Notes under the pieces: generated by a model
What the model saw: only the letters and a program-made list of their open reading frames with translations
Told to the model about the DNA's origin: nothing
The model's database searches: none
In this document: one piece after another, positions 12,627 through 23,500 of the stretch
How positions within the stretch are numbered: the first letter of the stretch is position 1
Layout of the letters: every line of letters starts with the position of its first letter
Source: Branchiostoma floridae
Lineage: Eukaryota; Chordata; Leptocardii; Amphioxiformes; Branchiostomatidae
Reading direction: 5' to 3'
NCBI RefSeq assembly: GCF_000003815.2
Contig: NC_049985.1
Coordinates: forward strand, 10,514,206 to 10,578,205
Length of the DNA stretch: 64,000 nucleotides
Translations under genes and position numbers: made by a program

Positions 12627-15073
12627 ATGGCTTTTCAAACGTTCCTTATCGTCGTCACAGCGTCTTCGTGTGCAACCTGGCTGGCCGTCTTCAGACTCAG
12701 TGCCGTGGTTCTCACTTGGCTGTGTTCGACTTACGAGGGTCTCTCCAAGCACAGGCGACATGTAGTGGACGACAGGTGAGTAACCGTTGCCCCTCCCATC
12801 CTCCACATCACTGCACAGACACTTCCAACCAGTCATGATATTCAGCATACAGTTTTAATTCAATCCCATTTTCTACCATTTCATATTAGTTAAATTCGTG
12901 CAATTATCGCTATTTTTCTTACAGAAAACAACAACATTATGAACGAACAAAAAATCGTCTGTCGGGCTGAAGTGTTGTTAAACCGGTCGTATAACCTATA
13001 TATAACGCTTGTTTACACATAAAGATACTGCACAACAATTGCATCGCCATTCAAACATGCACGGACAGAGTGGGACCATTTCCATTCCATACTTTCTGGC
13101 TGCAGCGTGATGCACATACAGTTGAAACAGTTGGACATTGTGCTTGTCTATTTTTGTCTATGTTTTGTCAACAGTTTCAAAGCTGCAGTGTACGGCTGTT
13201 TCGCCGGCCCTCTAGCCTGGTACGCCTACATCTGCACCGAGATTCCGCCAGAGGGCGTCTGGTAAGACCAGCGTTGTTTGTAACCAAATGTTTCATTTTT
13301 TTCTAGCCCTACACAACGTAGACATGGCCACCAAAATAGGGGCTTCTCATTGCCATGGGGGAAATAACCACCTGTTATGCAATTCTATGCAGAATTCTAT
13401 CTGTTATGCAGAATTTTCCGTGAAGTGACAAATTTGTAGAAAGATTGCTAAATATGCTTAGTCACCTCCGTATGATAGTGTATAATCCCAAGCAGTGTCC
13501 GTTGTAAGAAAAAGTATCGGGCTCAAAAACATGTGTTTCGAGCGACCAGATGTTTCGTTTAAAAATGTGCGGTTTCGCTTTTGAAATAATTTTTGAGGAC
13601 CCATTAAATTTTCTTTAACATGAATACCTGCTAAGTTCTGTTTCTTGCTTGACATGCGTCACTCTAGGCTAGATGTGCCACTTGTGAGATTTCTGTCTGC
13701 ACTCTATATGGGCAGCATACTCGCACGTAAGTTTATTGCATTGTTTTGCATGCAAGTTTATTTCATTGTTTTGCGTGTAACTTTATTGCATTGTTTTGCT
13801 CGTGTCGTTGTGTGTACCTTTGTTTGCCTTTTAGATAAGTTTGCTGGGTTCTTTGGCGTATGTGTAAATGTCTAGCCCAGGAACGGTAAACGACCTTTAG
13901 TTTCTGGGCAATCATTTTCAAATTTTCATCGTACATGTATTCATGAATTTCTCCACAGAACTAATCGTGACAATCGGCTTCCCGTACGCCAGCAAAACAG
14001 ACTTCATCTTGTACAAGATGCACCATGCGGTTTCGCTGTATTCCACATACATCGGGGCGGTAAGTCTGCACACAGGGTAACTACCACGGCTCACAACGCG
14101 ACCAGTCGAAAATAATATCATACATAACTCTACTACGGTAGGCGTTTTTATATTGCCGTTTGTGGTAACGAATACGTGTTGCTTTCTGGTGGCGTTGTGT
14201 ACAAAAAGTATCTAAAGTTTTTCAATCTCCTTGGTTACACGTAAGAAAATCAGCGTATTTCCGTCTTACAGAGCTATCCCGCCATGCCCTACTATGCCAA
14301 CGTCTGCTACATGATGCAACTAAGCAACCCTAGTGTGTATTTGCGGTAGGTTCTTTTTTACTTTCTCCTTAAAAGGTGGGTTCACACGTGCGTATATATT
14401 GAAGTCAGTATGAGGTCCGTATGGAGCTCTTCGCCTCTACCAGGCTCCAACGCGCAGGTCATTGTAGAAATAGGACAAATATTGATGCGTAACATGGCAA
14501 AGAAGTTAGGCGAGGAGAATGGTTTGCGACCCCGCTAACTCGTCTGGCATATCATCTGTCTATATTTGACCAATTTCTATTATTTTTCCATCAACCTGCG
14601 GAACCTGGTAGAAGCTAAGACTTCTATACGGACCTCATCTAGACTTCAATATAAACGACTACAATTGACTATATTGCATGCATCAATGCATCGATTTTGT
14701 TTTTTTTTTGTCATTCTAAATGTAAAGAAAAAGAGATCTAATTGTGGATATAATTTCTTGTCATACAAGGGTCATTCTAAAGGAGCTCGGGTACCAGGAC
14801 TCCAAGTACTACATGTGGAACGGTGTTGTCATGTGTGTGACCTTTGCCCTCTGTCGTGTCCTTGTCACAAGCATCGCGACCTTCAACCTTGTCAAGGTCA
14901 TGGTGTTCCAAGACGCCTTCAGTCGGCTGCCCTTACATGTTTCCTTGTGTTACATCTTGGGTGCGCTAGTGTTTAATTCCCTTAACTACTACTGGTTTAG
15001 TTTGATGTGCAAAAGAGCCATAGGCCACTTATGGAGAAATGATAAGCAAACGTCAGAGCCGAAACTGAAGTAA
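12627..15073 (+). CDS. TLC-domain membrane protein, TLCD4 (TMEM56)-like, copy B
   Basis: Paralogue of the minus-strand gene at 7896-10853. Exons are 12627-12775, 13175-13261, 13668-13726, 13959-14059, 14272-14345 and 14770-15073. They sum to 774 nt and 257 residues with a continuous frame. The product begins MAFQTFLIVVTASSCATW, has several hydrophobic helices, the histidine pair in YKMHHAVSLYSTYIGA, the MQLSNPSVYLRVILKELG segment and a closing LNYYWFSLMCKRA helix. The fit to human TLCD4 rests on the order and spacing of these motifs. Intron positions and phases match copy A, so the pair arose by inverted duplication of a complete gene. Copy B lacks copy A's KKKL tail and ends SEPKLK. Confidence 0.87.
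13728..13803. repeat. Short tandem repeat in intron 3 of TLC copy B
   Basis: About 2.5 units of a roughly 33-bp sequence (AAGTTTATTGCATTGTTTTGC) immediately after the exon 3 donor. Confidence 0.7.
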
Positions 15074-17543
15074 ACATATGTTTCAATATATGTTATTGAA
15101 TATTCATATCAGTATGCTTCTTAATACGTATCATCACACACAGTGCCCTATAAAATCTGTCTACGTACGTCTACAAACATTATGTACATCACAAATGTAT
15201 CTGCATTGTTATGGTAACGGTATCTATATAACGTTATATTTTGACGCAAGTCTGTACCCAAGGACAGGTGGTAATACAATGATTTCTTATAAAAAAATTT
15301 TTGTTTTTTTTTTTTTTTGTTTTTTTGTAACGACTAGTAAGGGGAGCAAGAGGAGCGTTTTAGTGCGTAGAATCGGAAGTTCAGGTTAAACCAAGATTCT
15401 TTATTCCACACGAAAGTCCCTTGTCAGGATGTTCATATTGTGTTTGTCATTGGTTACGTTATTGAGCATCCCATGGCATATCATGAGGACACCCTTCACA
15501 TAGGTGTGGTCCCTGTAGCTTACAAATTAATCATTCCATAACAAAGAATCGAAGATCGCATACCTGTGAATTTTTGTGATTTTTTTAATCATTGTGAGAT
15601 ATCTTGTGAATTTTTCGCTCATTCAGTCTACGCACCTTTCCACTGGTCACAGACATGCATACAGACAGGAAATGAAATCTTCAATCCCTCCCTGTCGGCC
15701 TTACGGGAACAACTTTTGGCCCAGGCCAATCCAACCTTTCTATCCTGCCACTCTGTTAACAACATCTTCCACCTTAAACCGTCCCTCTAGAACAACATAC
15801 ACACATGCCAAAAACATTGACAGAAAACAATACCTCCATTTTAACGGAGGTAAAAATTCAGCGGTCATAACGATGAGATAATGATGTGCATTCTGACTTG
15901 TTTTGTTGTACAATTGCCCTTGCCACACGTCATTCGGCTATGTTTTGCATCCACACACCAGAGGGACAGGTTACAAAGTAAACACAATAACACAATGGTG
16001 TTGGCGGGGCAGTGCGTCACGGTACCTGGTGGTATTCAAACAGATAGGTTTCGTACCGAGAACCCACAGGTAACCATATGGCAGTTTTCCACACACACCG
16101 AGAGACTATGTGATCATCGTCAACGTTTCCAGACGTCAGGTAAGGCCCTTGTCACATTCGTCGCATGACCGTGAGGCTTACGGCAGCATCTTGGGGATAG
16201 CCGTTTAATAGCGTGTCTTTCAAAGGTGTCAACAAATTACGCCATAGATCGTTGTCGACTACTGGTTCTTTCAAAGAGTCACTGAAGTCCGTATGAAGTC
16301 GTGCAGAGTATGTGACTGCGACTAGCACTGAATGGCTTTTTGCCGTTTTGCTGCCTTATAGGATTTGACAACATTTAGTCAGTGTTTCTCATTACCGCGA
16401 AGTCCGATTACATTCACCTGTCATTTCTCCGATCTTTCCTGAACAAATTTATTTAGTAGAAACACGGGCACATTCGTAAGGCAGACATTTCGTTCAAATT
16501 GAAATACTAGTAGCCTGAATTCGAGTTGAATCTCAGGCTGGGATTACACAGTACACACGTTCCGAAGTCGGCTCAGGAGCGTTCTGTTTACACACGGACC
16601 CGCGAACCCAGCACAGTCTACGTTAGGAAGTTCAAATGCTGTTCAGTGTCTGTCGGCCATCTTATAGTTCATGTAGGAGCACGTAGCCCACTTCCCTCGG
16701 TATGCGAGACATGCTTCTTAGGTTTCCTAATGAATTGTAGCCTGCTGTCATATGAGTAAAGTCTCGATTGCTCGATTTTAGGGCCCACAATTTTCAGAAA
16801 GGTTAGGACAGAACCTAACGAGACCAAGGGTCTACGCCAACCTCCGTCCAAGGATATTACAAACCAGTGTCATGGATTTTGTGTGAGACAACTGTGTCCG
16901 TCTCAATAATGCCTAAACTTTTGTTGNNNNNNNNNNNNNNNNNNNNNNNNNNNNNNNNNNNNNNNNNNNNNNNNNNNNNNNNNNNNNNNNNNNNNNNNNN
17001 NNNNNNNNNNNNNNNNNNNNNNNNNNNNNNNNNNNNNNNNNNNNNNNNNNNNNNNNNNNNNNNNNNNNNNNNNNNNNNNNNNNNNNNNNNNNNNNNNNNN
17101 NNNNNNNNNNNNNNNNNNNNNNNNNNNNNNNNNNNNNNNNNNNNNNNNNNNNNNNNNNNNNNNNNNNNNNNNNNNNNNNNNNNNNNNNNNNNNNNNNNNN
17201 NNNNNNNNNNNNNNNNNNNNNNNNNNNNNNNNNNNNNNNNNNNNTAGAGTGTTATCTGCGTGACGAGTCTTGGTTTAGGTAACAACAGTAACCGTGTTGC
17301 TGTCATTTGTCTGGACGTCTGCTCTCATAGATCAAGGACGCTATATAGTCCCTGCATAGATATAGTATTGAGACACTTGTTGAAGCGAATTTAACAAACA
17401 TTGCCACAATAACACTGCCAAGTTTACGTACCAACCCAAGCGCACCAGGACGTCGTGGAAAGGTGGATCTCAGGACTCTAAAAATATTTTCAGACACAAT
17501 TTACGTAAACATGTATGTGACAAAATTTGCTTTCCGTTTATAG
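15074..17543. other. Intergenic region upstream of KYL1
   Basis: No gene recognised. It contains a T-rich tract at about 15296-15330 and a 318-N gap at 16927-17244. The short open frames overlap each other on both strands and lack splice signals or family resemblance. The first non-coding exon and the promoter of KYL1 should lie here, possibly partly inside the gap. Confidence 0.45.
16927..17244. other. Assembly gap (318 N)
   Basis: Run of N about 320 bp upstream of the KYL1 start codon. It may hide the transcription start. Confidence 0.95.
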
Positions 17544-17564
17544 ACCACCTCAACTGACATCGCC

Positions 17565-20500
17565 ATGGGATCTGGTTCGTCCTCAACAAAGCAGACAAAC
17601 GTGCCGCCAGTTCACAATCCTGCTCCACCTGTCTACACACCTGTACCTCAGTATGCACAGGTAAGGGTTTTACCGTAACACCTGTACCTCGGTATACACA
17701 GGTAGGAGTTCTACCGTAATACTTCTTTCTTAGTATATATAGGTAAGGGTTCTACACTCCTGTATAGGTAATGATTCTACACACCTGTACCTCAGTATGC
17801 ACAGGTAAGGGTTTTACCGTAACACCTGTACCTCAGTATGCACAGGTAAGGGTTTTACCGTAACACCTGTACCTCAGTATGCACAGGTAAGGGTTTTACC
17901 GTAACACCTGTACCTCAGTATGCACAGGTAAGGGTTTTACCGTAACACCTGTACCTCAGTATGCACAGGTAAGGGTTTTACCGTAACACCTGTACCTCAG
18001 TATGCACAGGTAAGGGTTTTACCGTAACACCTGTACCTCAGTATGCACAGGTAAGGGTTTTACCGTAACACCTGTACCTCGGTATACACTGGTAGGAGTT
18101 CTACCGTAATACTTCTTTCTTAGTATAGGTAAGGGTTCTACACTCCCGTATAGGTAATGATTCTACACACCTGTACCTCAATATGCACAGGTAAGGGTAC
18201 AGATAAGGGTTCTTCACCTGTAGCACGTAAGGCTGGATCATTCTTCTTAAGAAAAAAACTAAGTCACCCTTTGTCCCTTTGTTTGGTACCAAATGGCCAT
18301 TTTTGGGGACCTGGCCCATGGACTAAATAGGGTTTCTTTGTGATATGAAAGTATTTACATGTTATAAGCCTTCGTCTGGACCACTATTCCAATACTGTGG
18401 AGCGGCAAGGGACCATACGGAAAAGAGTATGACTTGTCATCTGACATGTACGTACATGAATTTGTATAATTCTTTCGCTGGCAAAAGGTGCTTTATTTCA
18501 CAGTCATTGTAGTATCAACATTTTAGCATAGGAGACTGTACAAATGATAATTGGTAACTGGACGTTTTCTTTTTTACCATCAGCCCGTCCCCCAGCAGCA
18601 GGTGTACTACATGCACCCGTGGCCGCCGCCTGGGACACCGCCTCACGGGGGGCAGTCAACACCCCCTCCTCCCACACAGGTAACTAATCTCCAACCAGAT
18701 CCACAGTGCGTAATGTATAGTATCGACTCCCTTAGCCGGCTACACTCCTTGGCCCGCTTTGATACTATCTTATGGCACCGTAAGATCTGCTTGGAGATTA
18801 ACAGGTAACGTGATGAACTCAAGCATGAAGTTTAATCTAAAACCCGTTAATGCATCCTACATATCAGAGAATGCTCTTTCCTTTAGATTTGGGTATTTCA
18901 TCGTGTGATACGGGCAAGTATTGCCCGTAGGAATGGAGCGTCTATCGCAATTTGTGGAAGGCAGTTTGTTCAAGCTGTGCTGTATTCTACCATGCCTACA
19001 GTGGACAGACGGTGACCGGTGTCCCCGTGTCCTGGAGGGGCCGGACTACCTGCCCGACGTCCCTGATGACGTAGCCGACAGGTGGAAGCTCACCTGCAGG
19101 ATGTGCAGTTTACACATGAACGACGAGGTACCGGGCATTTTCTTTTTTTTGGCGACGCCTCAAGGACGGAGTCTATGAACAAGTATTGCAATATTCCAAA
19201 ATTGGTCTTTCGGTACAATCGTGTTCACACTTTGTACCGTGTTCACACAGAGCTTGAAAGACCGTTCTTGTTATGAGTACCGAAAACTCTGTCTTGTCTT
19301 TGTGGACTATCACAGCTCTTTGTGCTTTGTGCCATTTAACCCTACAAGAAAGGAAGTATTGTTTTAGGCGTGTGTGTTTGTGTGTGTTGTTCCGAATGTG
19401 TGATCAGCATAGCTTACATTTTTTTATGAGGGTAGGGGCTAGGAAGGCGAAGGTCAAGGTCAAGATTAGGTCCCTTGGCGCGTGACCCTGTTTCAATAAA
19501 GTTCTAAGAATATATAACTTTGTAACAGATAACCCAGCGTGCGCTGCCCACGCCGGAGGGCATGCTGACGTACTCCGTACACCGCCATGGTCACGTGCCC
19601 ATGCACGTCATCCACACGCCAGAACCGTACTCAGACAAGACAGCCTTCACGGAACTGGACAACCACGCCATCAAGGTAGGACAGAAGTCACAGAACAGAG
19701 CAGTAAGAACAGAATATATAATAGAATATGGTAATATTGATCTGCTTTGTTAAACATCATAGCGTTAGTGTACTAGTGGCATCACTTTCAAACTCAGTGC
19801 CACAAGATGATAAATAATAATGGTTTCGAATTCTTGCAACTTCTTGCCCGAGGGCTAAGTACATTTTGTAACATAAAATGGAACGGACAAATCGCGTAGA
19901 ACAATATAGCATGTGTCTACTCTAGTCTAAAAGCTACCTCTAAAAATTGTATCTTTTTTGTTCCGACTTCTTTTTCTGAGACGATGGAAGACGAAGGATC
20001 CCACCTTTTCTATAATGATTCTATAGTGTATGGGTTTTGTGATGTTAGGAGGAGGGTAGCTTTTTTTTGGTATCAAAACTTCTTACGAATCTTAAATGTG
20101 CTATACACCAGGGCGTGTAGTACTAGTATCTTGTGTATTTTTATGCCCTTTCTTGTCCACCAAACACCTCTAGACGCCCACCCACCTGAATGCGGACTTC
20201 AGCCGGCTGGTGACCTACCTGGTGCAGCCGGCGCGCACGGAGCTGCAGAGGGCCCGGGTCCTGTTCCGCTGGGTCTCCGCACAGAACGTCAGCAACATGC
20301 GCCTCCCCGACCAGCCGCAGGAAAACACTCCCGAATGGTACCTCAAGCAGATCCAGCAGAAAAAGACTTACCTGTATCCTGTTCTCTTCCTAAACCTGTG
20401 CAGGTAAATGTAGCAATCAATACGTCGATGCAAGTTATACATCCAGGCCATAAGATACACAACACAAAAGTAATTCAAGCAGCTGTATAGCTTTTGTAAA

Positions 20501-23500
20501 CTCATTGAAAGTTCGCAGACTTATCTACTCCTAACTGTACTGTAACTGCATAAGTTTACAAAAGAGTAGAACTTTGAATTGTGTTGTAGCAATTCATGTT
20601 TTCCATGTACTATGAAACACAAGACGTCCCCCCCTTCCCTTGCTCCTTTTTAGAAATTCCAATAAATAGTCATACAATGCCGTCAACGTCAAGCAAATCT
20701 ACGAGTCTCTTCAGTCAGTATGTTACTTTTTTTTGGTTATAATATGAGGTACTGCTTTTTACCTAATTCCAGACATGCAGGCCTAACGTGCAGCTACGTC
20801 CGTGGATACGCCAAGAGCGCCCGACTCTTCCCCGGTACCAAGTACGTAGGGACCGAGCCGATGGGCACGTGGACCGTGGTGCGCATAGACGGGTGTTGGG
20901 GGTTCGTGGACTCTCACTGGGGATCCTTTTCCGTCATCGACGATGACGACGACAAAGAGTTAGAAGATCTGCAGTCTCAAATCGCTATTGACGAGTTCTA
21001 CTTCCTTCCTAACCCTCTCCACTACCTGAGTTCACACTGCCCCAGCGATCCGAGCTGGCAGCTCATCGACAACCCCATACCGCTTAGCGACTTTGAGGCC
21101 CACGTGAAATGTAACCAGCGGTTCTTCGCACACAAGCTACGGCTGCTAAGTCACCACAACGGTCTTGTAGAGACAGTGGACGGCACAGTGGACCTCTACA
21201 TCGGATATCGACCAGAAGACGAGGACATCCAGTTCTATTATAACCTGAAGACCAAGGAAGAACGGTCACGATGGAGGGGAATCAAACTGGACAGGTTCGT
21301 CACGCAACAGAGAAAGAAGGGCGCAGCCGTCTTCAACATCACCCCTCCGGAGAAAGGAAGGTTTCTGTTCGAGCTCTTCTTTGGGCTGAAGGGACAAAGT
21401 TTCTATCACTACGCGTGCGAGTACATGATCCTGTGTTCCCAGGCGTTGCCTCAGGAAGAAAACGACCCCATACCGGCATGGAAGGGCATCTGGGGACCCG
21501 GGAAGATGGTAGTGGAGAAAGGAATGGTGGCAGTGTCTCACAAATCTCCATACGTACAGTGTCCGAACGGAAAAGCAGAGATAGTCTTCTCCTCACCCGG
21601 AAATCACAACTTTCTCGCGAAGCTGTACGAGACTTCGATGGACGAAACGCACCTGAAGCGTTACGTGGCACACGAGATCATCGACGACCAAGTGAAGTTT
21701 TACGTCAACCTACCAAAAGCGGGCAAGCACGGTCTTGGTATCTTCACGCAAGAAGGTAACGACGAGAATGCGTACGCCCTGCTGTGTAACTACATCACAC
21801 AGTGCCAGGCAGATGAATCTTCTATCAACGAGCAGCCTTTTCCAGCGGTGCCGAGAGGTCGCTTCGGTCCGGTCCTTCCCGACTTCCAAGAACTTGGTCT
21901 CTCCGCAGTCGGCAGCGCGTTCGTAGAGTGTGAAACGGGAGAACTTCAGTTGAGTCTGAAAGGCAGTCACGCGCTGACGTACAGCCACGAACTGTTCTGG
22001 GAGACGCTGAACGAGAAGGTGAACATGAGCGAGTACGTCCAGAGACAAGTCGTGGACGGAAACGTGGAATTCCTCCTCCGTCTTCCCCGTATCGGGATGT
22101 ACCGTCTCGCCGTGTATGCTCAGACAGCGGGAAGCACCGGCGCGCCAAGAAACGTCTACAACTACTGCATCAATTGTACGGGCACGCAACTTGATGTAGA
22201 GCCTTTCCCAGCGGCCAGCGCTACTTTTGTGGAACCGGCACTGAGCCACGAGGACACAGAGGAACGGTTCATCCAATCAGAGCACGGTGACATCAAAATA
22301 GTCTTCGGCAAAGGAACACCAAAAGGCATCGAGCACAAACTAATCTGTCTTATGGACGGCGAGGAAGTAGATGTGTCTTCCTACGCCTTCATCCAAGACA
22401 ATCCTGACAACGGAGAGGAAACCGTCGTGCACTTACGTCTTAAAGAAGCTGGCAAGTACAAGCTGTCGCTGTCCACCAAGGACCCAGACCAAGAAGGACG
22501 AACCACGTTTTCCAGTTACGTCATCCAGACCACGAAGGGTATGGAAGACTGTGTGGAGTTTCCGGAGAGGCTGCTCGGCTGGTGGAGTGACTACCAGATG
22601 CACGAACCGCTGTCCCGTTTCCTCAAGGCGAAGGAGACCTTCACCTTCAAGGGCTGCTTTCCAAGGGCGTCAGAAGTCGCGGTGATGCTGCCGACATCAG
22701 AGTGGATCCAGCTGAAGAAAGGGGATGGCAATGAGTGGGAGGAAGTGGTGACCATGCCGGGGAACAAGTACGTTGGCCAGGCGGTCACCGTCAACGTGCT
22801 TCCCGATACAGAAGACGGAGACTACACGGAGGTCTTGGGATATGTCGTGGAAAAAGGTGTGAATCATATTATCATGTCATATCATATCATATCATATCAT
22901 ATCATATCATATCATATCATATCATATCATATCATATCACCAGAGTTTCTAAAGAGAGAGTCTATGAGAATCTACAATGAGAGTCTATGTTGTGTTAGGC
23001 GCGTACGCTATACCCTCCAGTGACTGTCCAGCTTTGACTTGAAGCTTGACTTTTGGCTTTATCATGGAAACAAGGCGTTTTTTTAGTAATTGTCTTTGTT
23101 GTGTTCATATCAATTCCTTTGTGAATAAATAGAAATTCCTTTGTAACTTTCCCTTCTATATTTTCTTTAACATAAAAAGGCGAAGACACGGGACACGAGG
23201 AGGAGGACCAGATAACGCGTCTAGAAGAAGAAGACACGGAGGAAGACTTGTTTGAGGGACAGATGGAAGAGTACCAGCTCGTCTTGAGACAGCACCGCCG
23301 GACCATCGCGGATGAGATGAACCCGGAGAAGGTCATCCCCAGGTTTGAGGAGAACAGGTTCATTGATGAGGAAGAGGCGCTGGAGCTGACTGAACAACTT
23401 CCTGACAACCCGAACGAGGTCAACAAGCAGCTGCTAAATGTAAGTGGAACCTACAAACGGGGTCTCTATTGACAGGAATGTCCTGTTAATAGTGCAAACA

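Noticed and set aside
16857-17306. Open frames spanning the 318-N gap on both strands
   Set aside because: They exist only because N runs contain no stop codons.
17636-18205. Regular 41-bp repeats resembling a CRISPR array
   Set aside because: Units are contiguous copies with no unique spacers, and the setting is a eukaryotic intron.
21266-22276. Long minus-strand open frames opposite KYL1 exon 6 (up to 188 codons)
   Set aside because: They are antisense shadows of the KYL1 coding sequence, without family resemblance or splice context.
20774-22856. Immunoglobulin or cadherin repeats in the giant exon
   Set aside because: The beta-rich repeats have KY-family starts and ends (P-F-P...W-G-P, N-Y-x-I-x-C), lack the Ig Cys-Trp-Cys and cadherin DxD calcium motifs, and the protein has no signal peptide.
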